DNA from: Faucicola sp048551375
GTDB lineage: Bacteria > Pseudomonadota > Gammaproteobacteria > Pseudomonadales > Moraxellaceae
DNA length: 64,000 nt
Assembly (NCBI RefSeq): GCF_048551375.1
Contig: NZ_JBLYZJ010000002.1
Location: 186,001-250,000 of the forward strand
Reading direction: 5' to 3'
Every line of letters begins with the position of its first letter. The first letter of the stretch is position 1. A program made the translations under genes and the position numbers. Positions 39,885 to 48,939 of the stretch are shown here, in pieces. A model generated the notes under the pieces. The model was not told the DNA's origin, searched no databases, and was given only the letters and a program-made list of their open reading frames with translations.

Positions 39885-41318
39885 ATGACCCATGAAAACG
39901 TGGCAACCGCCTCAAATCAGCCACTTGACCAACTAAAAACCTCCGCCCTTGACCGTAGGCTATCCATTGCCAAAGCCTCACTCAATATCGGCAGACGTTG
40001 GGCGACAAACAGTGCGTTTGGTTTGTTCAAATCCAAAGAAGAAAAAGCCGTCCAAAAACAAGCCTTTATGCGTGAGCAAGCCCAATACCTTGTCGATGAA
40101 CTGGGCAAACTCAAAGGTTCTGTCGTCAAAATCGGTCAAATGTTAGCCCTATATGGCGAGCATTTTCTGCCCCCAGAAATCACCGAAGCCCTACAAACCC
40201 TTAACGCACAAACCACCGCTTTTGCTTATCCGATTATCGAATCGGCTATCATTCGTGAATTGGGTGAAAAAATCCATGATTTTGACATTGACCCCACACC
40301 CATCGGCACAGCGTCACTGGCTCAAGTGCATAAAGCCACCCTCAAAGCCACAGGCGAACAAGTCGCCCTCAAGGTGCAATATCCTAATATCAGCGAAGCA
40401 ATCGACAGTGACTTGGCGTTATTTAGACACTTGTTAAAAGTCACCAATGTCGTACCACAAACTCGTGAACTTGATGAGTGGTTTGAAGAAATTCGTGACC
40501 TGTTGCACCATGAGGTTGATTACACTGCCGAAGCCAACACCACGCAAAAGTTTTATCAGCGATTAGCCAATGATAACCGCTATGTGGTCGCCAAAATCTA
40601 TCCGCAATACAGCACGGCTCGCTTGATGACCATGAGCTATGAGCAGGGCGTGTCGATTTTGGATGAGCGAGTATTTGGGCTGTCACAAGCACGGCGAAAT
40701 CGTATCGGTGAAGCCTCGATTGAGATTATGCTCCGAGAGATTTTTGAATGGGGCGATATGCAGACTGACCCCAATTTTGGCAATTATTTGATTCGCCTTG
40801 CTGAAAATACTCACGAAAATAGCGATGAGCAAAATGCCGAACCTGTTGACCAATTAGTCTTGCTAGATTTTGGGGCGATTCGCCAGTTTGATGAGCCGTT
40901 ATTAAGCATCGCACAAGGATTTTTGCACGCAGGATTTTACCATGATAAGTCGGCAATGTTGAATGCGATTGACAAGGCAGGTGAGCATTTTGCATTTTTT
41001 GCTGAGATGAACGCCCAAATTCGTGACAATATGGCGGAGTTGTTTTTGCTTGCCAGTGAGCCGTTTAGTTTACCTCAACTCAACCCCACCATTCCGCCAG
41101 AGGCATTGGATAGCGAGGGCAATTATGTGTGGGCAAATAGCGATTTACACAATCGTGTGATTCAGTTGGCAGGCAAGTCAGCGACTTCTAAGGCGTTTAG
41201 CGTACCACCCAAAGAGTTTATGTTTATTAGCCGTAAATTTATTGGGGCTTATACCTTTATGACGGTGCTTGGGGCGAAAACGGATGCAAGGGATTTGATA
41301 AAAGGGTTTTTGTTATGA
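39885..41318 (+). CDS. ABC1/UbiB-family atypical kinase
   Basis: 477 aa from ATG 39885. An in-frame TTG 30 bases upstream is less likely. The family KxGQ motif is KGSVVKIGQM. The Ala-rich loop GTASLAQVHKA replaces the usual P-loop, the ion-pair Lys lies in VALKVQYP, and DPNFGNYLI and LLDFGAIR carry the catalytic Asp residues. ABC1 proteins (ADCK3, UbiB) are ATPases that support ubiquinone synthesis or lipid homeostasis. No C-terminal transmembrane pair like that of UbiB is seen, so it resembles the soluble AarF/ADCK type. It overlaps lpxB tail to tail by six bases. Confidence 0.85.
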   Translation: MTHENVATASNQPLDQLKTSALDRRLSIAKASLNIGRRWATNSAFGLFKSKEEKAVQKQAFMREQAQYLVDELGKLKGSVVKIGQMLALYGEHFLPPEITEALQTLNAQTTAFAYPIIESAIIRELGEKIHDFDIDPTPIGTASLAQVHKATLKATGEQVALKVQYPNISEAIDSDLALFRHLLKVTNVVPQTRELDEWFEEIRDLLHHEVDYTAEANTTQKFYQRLANDNRYVVAKIYPQYSTARLMTMSYEQGVSILDERVFGLSQARRNRIGEASIEIMLREIFEWGDMQTDPNFGNYLIRLAENTHENSDEQNAEPVDQLVLLDFGAIRQFDEPLLSIAQGFLHAGFYHDKSAMLNAIDKAGEHFAFFAEMNAQIRDNMAELFLLASEPFSLPQLNPTIPPEALDSEGNYVWANSDLHNRVIQLAGKSATSKAFSVPPKEFMFISRKFIGAYTFMTVLGAKTDARDLIKGFLL

Positions 41319-42608
41319 CCCTTTTTGCCATTCAAGCCACCCATCAATCACCGCAAACGCAGGATTGACATTACTTTGCTCACGTAGCCATGCAGTCGTT
41401 TGGCGTAAATCCCGCAACTGCTTATGGTAATTTTTTTGCGTTAAGGTCTGACTAACAATCCGACTAATATTCTCTGCACTCGCCTCTTGTTGAATCAACT
41501 CAGGCACAATCTCACGCCCTGCCAAAATATTCGGCAACGCCACATAAGGCACTTTTACCAAACGCTTGGCAAGCTGATAGGTCAAATTTTTCATCACATA
41601 CACCACCACCATTGGGCGACCCAACAACATCGCTTCAAGCGTTGCCGTCCCAGATGCAAGCAAAATCAAATCTGAACAAGCCATTACTTGTTGGCTAAAA
41701 TTCGCTTGCGACTCATCACAACATACCACCGTATGATGGCGAACGCTGTCGCTTTGGGTTTCTAAATACGCCGATACAATACCATGATGATTGCGATTGA
41801 CCGTGGGAATGATAAAAAACAGTTTATTATCAATAATTAACATTTTTCTGATACTTTCGAGCATCATCGGTAAAATCGCACTAATTTCACCTCGCCGAGA
41901 ACCGGGCATCACCGCAATCAAATGACTCATCTCTTGGTCGGTATGCTTGGTAAAAAATTGACGTAACTCGTCATTGTCCCAAATCAGCTCACGGCGAAGT
42001 TCTTGGATGGGGGTTTGGGTCAAATTGGGGTCAAGCGTGTGTAAGAGCGAATGCCCCACGCATATCGCAGGGTGGTGATGCTTGCGATACACAGGCAACT
42101 CAAATGGAAACAGACACAGCACCAAATGAGTCGCACGTTTGATTTTTTCAATTCGTCCCTCACGCCACGCCCAAATCGAGGGGCTGACATACTGCACGCA
42201 ATACACACCTTGAGCCTTGAGGCGTTCGCCTAAGCGTAGATTAAAATCTGGGGCATCAATGCCAATAAACATATCAATATTATGCTTATCAAATTCCGCC
42301 AAAATTTCATCTTTTGCCCTAAATAAATCAGGCAAATGCTTTAGCACCTCAACCAGCCCCATCACCGCAAGGCGTGACATATCAATTACCGAAGTCAGCC
42401 CCTGTCCCTGCATTTGGCTACCGCCGACACCGACCCAAATAATATCATCACGGATATTATTCATCTGTCGCATCAAGTCCGCCCCCAACGCATCGCCAGA
42501 CACCTCGCCTGCCACAATACCAATCACCAATGGACGTACCGTGATTGGCTTGGCGGTTGGATAGGCATTCGCCTCTGGCATATCAGCAGATGAGGGGTGG
42601 GAAGTCAT
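41313..42608 (-). CDS. lpxB: Lipid-A-disaccharide synthase
   Basis: 431 aa GT19 enzyme. GIVAGEVSGDALGADLM at residues ~31-47, IGIDAPDFNLRLG, YVSPSIWAWREGR, MPGSRRGEI and the C-terminal SGTATLEAMLLGRPMVVVY are LpxB hallmarks. It condenses UDP-2,3-diacylglucosamine with lipid X on the inner membrane, making the disaccharide of lipid A. It carries ~28 extra N-terminal residues of low conservation (MTSHPSSADMPEANAYPT). The usual lpxA/fabZ neighbours are absent, so it stands alone, divergent from the DAHP synthase gene across 282 bp. Confidence 0.93.
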   Translation of the reverse strand: MTSHPSSADMPEANAYPTAKPITVRPLVIGIVAGEVSGDALGADLMRQMNNIRDDIIWVGVGGSQMQGQGLTSVIDMSRLAVMGLVEVLKHLPDLFRAKDEILAEFDKHNIDMFIGIDAPDFNLRLGERLKAQGVYCVQYVSPSIWAWREGRIEKIKRATHLVLCLFPFELPVYRKHHHPAICVGHSLLHTLDPNLTQTPIQELRRELIWDNDELRQFFTKHTDQEMSHLIAVMPGSRRGEISAILPMMLESIRKMLIIDNKLFFIIPTVNRNHHGIVSAYLETQSDSVRHHTVVCCDESQANFSQQVMACSDLILLASGTATLEAMLLGRPMVVVYVMKNLTYQLAKRLVKVPYVALPNILAGREIVPELIQQEASAENISRIVSQTLTQKNYHKQLRDLRQTTAWLREQSNVNPAFAVIDGWLEWQKGS

Positions 42609-42715
42609 GGTAAAAGTAGTGTCCTTATGTGGTAAATTTTGTCAATTCATTAGATTGTAAAGCCAAACCCTTCAAATGTAAAATCAACTATCCAATTTTT
42701 TCAGTATTTTGTTAT

Positions 42716-42758
42716 TTTGTACTAGTATATTGATACTTTATTTGTTATACTATACAAA
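42716..42758. promoter_or_regulatory. Inverted repeat in the lpxB-aroG divergent region, candidate operator
   Basis: TTTGTACTAGTAT (42716-42728) and ATACTATACAAA (42747-42758) are inverted copies differing by a one-base insertion, with an 18-base AT-rich spacer. It lies ~130 bp before aroG and ~110 bp before lpxB. A TATACT inside the right arm could be a -10. Function is inferred only from symmetry. Confidence 0.4.
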
Positions 42759-42890
42759 ACTGGTTAACGAAAAATTTTTATCCATAGGCTAACTAAAAGT
42801 AGGCTTTTACCTTGAATCTATTAATGACATTATAAAACATTTGGTTTATAGTGATTGTTTAAAAGTTTAACCCAATGATTTGTGAGTATT

Positions 42891-43988
42891 ATGACAACTT
42901 TTGCCCAAACTGATATTGCTAATGTAGATAATGTGAACCTTGAAGCAATTTTACCGCTCGTCACCCCTGCGGAACTCAAAACCCAACTACCTTTAAGCCA
43001 AAAAGCCATCGACACCGTCACCCAAGGTCGTGAAACCGTGCGAAATATCCTTGATGGTAAAGATAAACGCTTATTGATGGTCATCGGACCTTGCTCAATT
43101 CACGATGTTACCGCCGCCCATGAATATGCCGATAAACTGGCTGTGCTTGCCAAAGAAATCGAAGACAGCATCTATATCGTCATGCGTGTGTACTTTGAAA
43201 AACCTCGTACGACCGTGGGTTGGAAAGGCTTAATCAATGACCCAGATTTGAATGATAGCTTTGACATCAATAAAGGCTTGTACACGGCTCGTAAACTGCT
43301 CCTTGAACTGAATGAAAAAGGCTTGCCCTGTGCCACTGAAGCCCTTGACCCCAACACACCACAATATATGCAGGATTTGATTAGCTGGTCAGCGATTGGG
43401 GCAAGAACCACCGAAAGCCAAACGCATCGTGAAATGTCATCGGGTCTATCTTGTCCTGTTGGCTTCAAAAACGGTACAGATGGCGGTATGACAGTCGCTG
43501 TCAATGCTATGCAGGCGGTGAAATTTGGGCATAGCTTTTTGGGCTTGGCAGCCGATGGTAAAGTTGCCATTATCAAATCCAAAGGCAACCCTTATGCCCA
43601 TGTGGTGCTTCGTGGTGGCAATGGTAAACCCAATTATGACGCTACCGCAGTCGCCCAAGCCGAAAATGAACTAGCAAAAGGTAAAGTATCTGGCAAAATC
43701 ATGGTCGATTCTAGCCATGCCAATTCAAACAAAGACCCGTATTTACAGCCAATGGTGATTCAAAACATTGCCGAGCAAATCAAAAATGGCAATCGCTCCA
43801 TCATTGGTATGATGGTAGAAAGCCACCTAAAAGGTGGTCGTCAAGATTTAACGGCTGATTTGTCAAAGTTAGAATATGGCAAGTCGATTACCGATGGTTG
43901 TATTGATTGGGATATGACGGTCAAAGCCATGCACGATTTGCGTGATGCGGTGAAAGATGTGTTGCCAACTCGTGAATTAAATGATTAA
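42891..43988 (+). CDS. aroG: 3-deoxy-7-phosphoheptulonate (DAHP) synthase, AroF/G/H class
   Basis: 365 aa from ATG 42891 (an in-frame GTG lies nine bases upstream). Class I DAHP synthase blocks: LLMVIGPCSIHD with the PEP-binding region, MRVYFEKPRTTVGWKGLINDP, IGARTTESQTHREMSSGL, VDSSHANSNKDP and GMMVESHLKGG. It joins PEP and erythrose-4-phosphate, the first step of aromatic amino acid synthesis. Which amino acid inhibits it cannot be told from sequence alone. The 5' region carries an inverted repeat (42716-42758). After the stop, the frame stays open for another 49 codons before a terminator. Confidence 0.93.
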   Translation: MTTFAQTDIANVDNVNLEAILPLVTPAELKTQLPLSQKAIDTVTQGRETVRNILDGKDKRLLMVIGPCSIHDVTAAHEYADKLAVLAKEIEDSIYIVMRVYFEKPRTTVGWKGLINDPDLNDSFDINKGLYTARKLLLELNEKGLPCATEALDPNTPQYMQDLISWSAIGARTTESQTHREMSSGLSCPVGFKNGTDGGMTVAVNAMQAVKFGHSFLGLAADGKVAIIKSKGNPYAHVVLRGGNGKPNYDATAVAQAENELAKGKVSGKIMVDSSHANSNKDPYLQPMVIQNIAEQIKNGNRSIIGMMVESHLKGGRQDLTADLSKLEYGKSITDGCIDWDMTVKAMHDLRDAVKDVLPTRELND

Positions 43989-44136
43989 ATTGAATGGTTT
44001 ATTTTAAACTTTAAAAATTATAAAGTCGAATTGGTACGCCATGCCCTAAAAAATTTCCGTGATAAAACGCCCAATCAAGATTCAACAGGCGTGGAAATGT
44101 TGCGTGAATTGCGAGATTGGGAACAGCTTAAAAATT
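43989..44136 (+). pseudogene. Short open stretch in the aroG frame after its stop, possible gene remnant
   Basis: Directly after the aroG TAA the same frame reads on for 49 codons to TAA near 44134. The stretch KVELVRHALKNFRDKTP and then STGVEMLRELRDWEQLKN has clear protein-like composition. There is no ATG start or RBS for it. It might be the tail of a lost gene (an antitoxin-like tail is one guess), or a former C-terminal extension. I do not recognise it. Confidence 0.3.
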
Positions 44137-44166
44137 AAACGCTAATTTTTTAATTGGCGTTTTTTT
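44137..44166 (+). terminator. Intrinsic terminator after aroG
   Basis: AAACGCTAATT (44137-44147) pairs with AATTGGCGTTT (44152-44162, one G-T), followed by TTTT. Confidence 0.8.
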
Positions 44167-44280
44167 ATGCCAATAAATGCCTTATATTGATATGCTTATA
44201 TGGATTTGGAATTTAGCAAAATCATCACTAGCCTTTATGATAAGCAAGTTAAAAATTGCAAAAAGCACAGGATAAACCCC

Positions 44281-45990
44281 ATGTACCAATATAACGCCAT
44301 CGACCAACAGCTTGTTGATGACCGAGTGGCACAGTTTCGTGACCAAACCCAACGTTTTTTGGCAGGTGAGCTGTCCGAAGAAGAATTTCTCCCCATGCGA
44401 CTGATGAACGGACTGTACGTTCAACGCCATGCCCCCATGCTTAGGGTCGCCGTGCCGTATGGTTTGCTGGCGAGCTACCAGTTGCGTAAACTTGCCGACA
44501 TCAGCGAGCAGTACGACCGTGGCTACGGACATATCACCACTCGCACCAATATGCAGTTTAACTGGGTCAAACTTGAACAAGTGCCTGATATTTTGGCGGA
44601 ATTGGCATCAGTGCAAATGCACGCCATTCAGACTTCAGGCAACTGTATCCGCAACACCACCACCGACCAGTTTGCAGGCGTGATTGCTGATGAAGTGGCA
44701 GACCCACGTCCGTATTGTGAAATCATCCGTCAATGGAGTACCTTTCACCCAGAATTTACCTATTTGCCTCGCAAGTTCAAAATTGCGGTTATCGGTACAA
44801 AGTCCGACCGTTCAGCGAGCCAACTGCACGATATCGGCTTGCATTTGGTCAAAAATGAACAAGGCGAAATTGGTTTTGAAGTCATCGTGGGCGGTGGGCT
44901 AGGGCGTACCCCTGTGATTGGTAAAACCATTCGAGCGTTTTTACCGCAAGTGCATTTGTTATCTTATCTTGATTCTATCTTGCGTATTTATAATCAATAC
45001 GGGAGACGAGATAATAAATACAAGGCTCGTATCAAAATTTTGGTCGAAAGTATGGGAGCGGAAGAGTTTACCAAAGTCGTTGAGGCGGACTGGGAAAAGC
45101 ACAACAAAGACGGTGCTTTGACCTTGACCCTTGAGCAAATCGCCCATGCGACCACTTTTTTCCCACCGCCTGATTATCAAAGTTTTAGTGAAGTTGAACT
45201 CGCCCAAACCCAACTTGAGTTGTATCATCACTTTAATGATGCCGAGTTTGTGCGTTGGTTTAACCAAAATACCCGTGAACATAAGGTCAAAGGCTATCAT
45301 GTTGTGGTGATTTCGCTCAAGCATTTTATGCAAGACACAGGCGACATCACATCGACCCAAATGCGTGTGGTGGCGGAGTTGGCGGATAAATACAGTTTTG
45401 GTGAAGTGAGAGGCACACACCACCAAAACTTGGTATTGGCGGATGTCAAACTGTCCGATGTGTATGCCGTTTGGCAGGTGTTAAAGCAGTATGATTTGGC
45501 TCGTCCGAATATCGGCTTGCTCACCGACATCATTTCTTGCCCAGGGTTTGACTATTGCTCACTTGCCAATGCCAGTACGCTCAACATCGTCAATCAAGTC
45601 AATCAATACTTCCAAGATGCGGATTTTGTCCATGATATTGGCGAGATTCGTCTTAATATGTCGGGCTGTATGAATGCCTGTGCCCATCACCATGTGGCGG
45701 ATATTGGGATTTTGGGCGTGGATAAAAAAGGCGAACATTGGTATCAAATTTCGTTGGGCGGTACGTCAAGCGAAAATGCCAAATTGGGCGAAATTTTGGG
45801 TAAATCTGTGCCTGTCGATGCGGTTGCCGAAACGGTCGATGATATTTTGCAAGTTTACCTAAAAAACCGCCAAACCACCGACACGGATTTTGGTAACGAA
45901 ACCTTTGCCGAAGTGGTCGAGCGGATTGGCATTGAGCCATTTAAAGCCCATGTATATCGTGATAAAAATGCTGACAAGGTTGAGGGATAA
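44281..45990 (+). CDS. cysI: Sulfite reductase hemoprotein (CysI-type, Pseudomonas-like)
   Basis: 569 aa from ATG 44281, with AGGA ten bases upstream. In-frame codons further up are non-homologous. MYQYNAIDQQLVDDRVAQFRDQ and the body closely match Pseudomonas CysI. Two ferredoxin-like halves (RTNMQFNWVKLEQVPD, GTHHQNLVLADVKLSD) surround the siroheme. The 4Fe-4S/siroheme cysteines are C420 and C426 (CPGFDYC) and C463 and C467 (CMNAC). It reduces sulfite to sulfide. No CysJ flavoprotein is nearby, so an alternative electron donor such as ferredoxin is likely. DUF934 follows three bases later. Confidence 0.93.
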   Translation: MYQYNAIDQQLVDDRVAQFRDQTQRFLAGELSEEEFLPMRLMNGLYVQRHAPMLRVAVPYGLLASYQLRKLADISEQYDRGYGHITTRTNMQFNWVKLEQVPDILAELASVQMHAIQTSGNCIRNTTTDQFAGVIADEVADPRPYCEIIRQWSTFHPEFTYLPRKFKIAVIGTKSDRSASQLHDIGLHLVKNEQGEIGFEVIVGGGLGRTPVIGKTIRAFLPQVHLLSYLDSILRIYNQYGRRDNKYKARIKILVESMGAEEFTKVVEADWEKHNKDGALTLTLEQIAHATTFFPPPDYQSFSEVELAQTQLELYHHFNDAEFVRWFNQNTREHKVKGYHVVVISLKHFMQDTGDITSTQMRVVAELADKYSFGEVRGTHHQNLVLADVKLSDVYAVWQVLKQYDLARPNIGLLTDIISCPGFDYCSLANASTLNIVNQVNQYFQDADFVHDIGEIRLNMSGCMNACAHHHVADIGILGVDKKGEHWYQISLGGTSSENAKLGEILGKSVPVDAVAETVDDILQVYLKNRQTTDTDFGNETFAEVVERIGIEPFKAHVYRDKNADKVEG

Positions 45991-45993
45991 GTC

Positions 45994-46566
45994 ATGCCAT
46001 TGATTAATAAAACCCAAATCATTGATAAGGTTAAAACCGCCATTGTCAGTATTCATGATAAACACATTGATGATGTAGTAATTGGTGACTATGCCGATGC
46101 CACCGAATTATTGATTGATTATCGTCCGATTGAGTTTAGCGAAAAACATCCACCAAAACCGCAACTTGAGGGCGATAGATTACTGGCACTCGGTCAGCGT
46201 AAAGCGGATAAAAAGTTGGGTATCCTGCTATCTGGGGCAAGTGATTATCAAATCATTAGCGATGACTTAAATAAAGTTTTGCCTGTGTTAGATGTGATTG
46301 TCATTGATTTTCATGGCTTTCGTGACGGACGTGGCTATAGCCTAGCTCAAGAAATCGTGCAACATTCGGCATTTCACGACAATTTAACCCTGCGAGCGAG
46401 TGGCGATATTTTGCCAGATACCTTGCAGTTATTGGCGGAAGTGGGCTTTAGCGAGTTTCAAATTGACAATAAGGAATTTGATGACTCGTGGTTTGGCTAC
46501 TTTGACGGTATCAAACATGGCTATACAGGGCGAGATGTGGGGCAGTTGCCGATGTTTGCGAAGTGA
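45994..46566 (+). CDS. DUF934 protein of the sulfite reductase operon
   Basis: 190 aa. VIVIDFHGFRDGRGYSLAQEIVQH and LRASGDILPDTLQLLAEVGFSEFQID are the DUF934 signature. The family sits directly after cysI in many Proteobacteria and is assumed to help sulfite reduction, but no activity is established. GAGGGATAAGTC before the ATG and the three-base gap from cysI show one transcript. A strong terminator follows. The N-terminal ~60 residues contain an uncommon IVSIHDKHIDDVVIGDY stretch not typical of the family. Confidence 0.85.
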   Translation: MPLINKTQIIDKVKTAIVSIHDKHIDDVVIGDYADATELLIDYRPIEFSEKHPPKPQLEGDRLLALGQRKADKKLGILLSGASDYQIISDDLNKVLPVLDVIVIDFHGFRDGRGYSLAQEIVQHSAFHDNLTLRASGDILPDTLQLLAEVGFSEFQIDNKEFDDSWFGYFDGIKHGYTGRDVGQLPMFAK

Positions 46567-46578
46567 TTTTTGAGTTGT

Positions 46579-46610
46579 AAAAAAAGCGAATCGAAAGGTT
46601 CGCTTTTTTT
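46579..46610 (+). terminator. Intrinsic terminator after cysI-DUF934
   Basis: AAAAAAGCGAA, loop TCGAAAGG, TTCGCTTTTTTT. It separates the cysI unit from cysH. Confidence 0.85.
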
Positions 46611-46741
46611 ATAATAACAGCCGAAATTTAGAAGTCTAATCGCTTACATTCCATTTCTTCATAACGATATCATCTAAAATCATTTTTTAATCATAACCTA
46701 ATTGGTTAGCATAAGCTATCACAAACGAATAGGATAGCGTT

Positions 46742-47377
46742 ATGAGCAACCAACTAAATATCGACCTTGACCAAGCCAATGCCGACTTAAACGGCAAAAC
46801 CGCCGAACAAATCGTAGCATGGGCATTAGCTCAAGGCAAAAACCCCATTATCACCACCAACTTCCGCCCTTACGAAGTCGTGCTACTGGACATGGTCGCC
46901 AAGCAAAAACCTGATATCACCGTATTGTTCGTGGATTCTGGCTACAACACCGATGCCACCTACCGCCACGCCCAAGAGGTTATCAAACGCCTAAACTTGA
47001 ATGTTATCACTTATTTACCAAAGCAAACTGCCAAATGGCGTGATGTCGAGTTTAATGGCGTGCCAAGCGTGAATAACCCTGCTCATGCCAAATTTACCGA
47101 GCAAGTCAAGCTTGAGCCGTTTGGACGTGCGTTAAAAGAAATCGCCCCAGATGTATGGATTAATGCCATTCGTAAAGACCAAACCGAGTTCCGCCAGTCG
47201 CTAGACGTGCTATCAGAAAGTAAAGACGGTGTGTTAAAAGTCGCTCCGTTATTCCATTGGACAGAAAGCGACTTGGAAAAGTATCTAGCGGATAATAACT
47301 TGCCGAATGAGCATGATTACTTTGACCCTACCAAAGTCGAAGAAAATCGTGAGTGTGGCTTGCATACGCAACTTTAA
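46742..47377 (+). CDS. cysH: Phosphoadenosine phosphosulfate reductase family (CysH)
   Basis: 211 aa. Blocks of the family: PIITTNFRPYEVVLLDM, VLFVDSGYNTDATYRHA, RKDQTEFRQSLDVLS and the C-terminal catalytic ECGLH. The paired CysCys...CysxxCys set that binds the 4Fe-4S cluster in APS-type reductases is absent. This is consistent with the PAPS-type, thioredoxin-dependent enzyme, though it is ~30 aa shorter than E. coli CysH. It reduces activated sulfate to sulfite, feeding CysI. The leader can form GCTATC/GATAGC (46715-46738) over the AGGA of the RBS. Confidence 0.85.
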   Translation: MSNQLNIDLDQANADLNGKTAEQIVAWALAQGKNPIITTNFRPYEVVLLDMVAKQKPDITVLFVDSGYNTDATYRHAQEVIKRLNLNVITYLPKQTAKWRDVEFNGVPSVNNPAHAKFTEQVKLEPFGRALKEIAPDVWINAIRKDQTEFRQSLDVLSESKDGVLKVAPLFHWTESDLEKYLADNNLPNEHDYFDPTKVEENRECGLHTQL

Positions 47378-47403
47378 TTAACGTCTAAATGATGTTGCAG
47401 GGG

Positions 47404-47424
47404 GGGGTAGCGAAACGTTACCCA
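47404..47424. repeat. Short palindrome, family GTGGGTTA, weak copy
   Basis: GGGGTA-gcgaaacgt-TACCC in the cysH-cysG gap, similar to 34692-34726 in sequence core but with short arms. Confidence 0.35.
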
Positions 47425-47466
47425 CCTTATTTACTTTAAAATATGGCTAAATTGGCTTGAGAAAAA

Positions 47467-48930
47467 ATGAATACCTTACCCCTATTTTTTAAACTCGAAA
47501 ACCGCCCTGTGCTTATCATTGGCGGTGGTGACGTGGCATTGCGAAAAGCCGATTTGCTCGATAAAGCAGGGGCGGTGATTACCTTTGTCGCTCCCCACTA
47601 TGAAGACCGTCTAGTTGCTCAATTTGGCACTGAAAGTAGCAATAGTCGCCATACTTTGATTACCGATGTTTATCACGAAAAATACCTTGATAAACAAACC
47701 ATCGTTATCGCCTGTACCAATGATAAAGCGGTGAATGAGCAGATTTTTACCGATTGTGAGGCTCGCTTTCTCCCTGTCAATGTGGTCGATAATCCGCCAC
47801 TTTGCACCTTTATTTTTCCTGCTATCATTGACCGTGACCCCATCACCATTGCGGTGTCGAGTAGTGGCAAAGCCCCAGTATTGGCAAGGCTATTGCGTGC
47901 CAAAATCGAAACCATGATACCGCCCCAATATGGCAAATTGGCAGGGCTGGCAGGGCGATACCGTGATAAAGTCAAACAAGCCCTACCCAATGTCACCGCA
48001 CGGCGTAAGTTTTGGGAAGAAGTGTTTGAGGGCAATATTGGCGAGGCAGTTTTAGCAGAAAAACTAATCGAGAATGAATTGGTTGAAAATGTAAATAGCC
48101 TAAGCAAAACAGAACAATCACTCGAAGCCCTATTACAAAGACATACCCAAGCCAATCAACAACTTAGCCAACCAGTTAGCCAAGCAAGCAATCAAGAAAA
48201 ACTCGGCAAAGTCTATATCGTGGGGGCAGGGGCAGGTGACCCAGATTTGCTCACCTTTAAGGCGTTGCGGTATATGCAACGGGCGGATATCGTGTTTTAT
48301 GATAATTTGGTATCGCCACAGATTTTGGACTTGTGTCGCCGTGATGCCACCAAGATTTATGTGGGTAAAAAAGCCAGTAATCATGCGGTCGCACAAGCCG
48401 ATATCAATGCGTTATTGGTCAAACACGCCAAGCAAGGCAAGCGAGTATTACGCCTAAAAGGGGGCGACCCGTATGTATTTGGTCGAGGTGGGGAAGAGGC
48501 TGAGGCATTGGTTGAGGCAGGCGTGGATTTTGAGGTGGTGGCAGGGATTACCTCAGCTATCGCAGGGGCGAGTGGGGCAGGGATTCCGCTGACCCACCGT
48601 GATTACGCCCAGTCGGTCAAGTTCGTCACCGCTTGCCTCAAGACCGATAGCATGAATGATAACTTTGCTGATTTATTGGATGATACGCAGACGGTGGTGT
48701 TTTATATGGGGTTAAAACAGCTTGATAGGCTGACCCAAGGGCTGATTAAGGCTGGTAAAAAGCCGACCACGCCAATCGCCATTGTATCGAATGCCAGTCT
48801 GCCGAATCAGCAAGTGTTGACAGGAACGCTTACCGATATCGTGGAGAAGCAAGCGGTGGCGAATCTGCCTGCCCCTGCGTTGCTGATTATGGGGAATGTG
48901 GTTACGTTGCATGAAAAATTGGCAAAATAG
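47467..48930 (+). CDS. cysG: Siroheme synthase (trifunctional CysG)
   Basis: 487 aa. The N-terminal Met10ase/dehydrogenase-ferrochelatase part (CysGB) has the NAD motif LIIGGGDVALRKADLL, VNVVDNPPLCTFIFPAI and VSSSGKAPVLARLLR. A ~25-residue Gln/Ser linker (~215-245) leads to the uroporphyrinogen III methyltransferase part (CysGA) with VYIVGAGAGDPDLLTFKAL, LRLKGGDPYVFGRGGEE and ITSAIAGASGAGIPLTHRD. It makes siroheme, the cofactor of CysI. Its position after cysH fits that need. Both halves keep their main motifs. Confidence 0.95.
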   Translation: MNTLPLFFKLENRPVLIIGGGDVALRKADLLDKAGAVITFVAPHYEDRLVAQFGTESSNSRHTLITDVYHEKYLDKQTIVIACTNDKAVNEQIFTDCEARFLPVNVVDNPPLCTFIFPAIIDRDPITIAVSSSGKAPVLARLLRAKIETMIPPQYGKLAGLAGRYRDKVKQALPNVTARRKFWEEVFEGNIGEAVLAEKLIENELVENVNSLSKTEQSLEALLQRHTQANQQLSQPVSQASNQEKLGKVYIVGAGAGDPDLLTFKALRYMQRADIVFYDNLVSPQILDLCRRDATKIYVGKKASNHAVAQADINALLVKHAKQGKRVLRLKGGDPYVFGRGGEEAEALVEAGVDFEVVAGITSAIAGASGAGIPLTHRDYAQSVKFVTACLKTDSMNDNFADLLDDTQTVVFYMGLKQLDRLTQGLIKAGKKPTTPIAIVSNASLPNQQVLTGTLTDIVEKQAVANLPAPALLIMGNVVTLHEKLAK

Positions 48931-48939
48931 CAAATAATT

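Noticed and set aside
44200..44280. Upstream in-frame start for cysI
   Set aside because: The added 27 codons lack homology to CysI, and ATG 44281 has its own AGGA.
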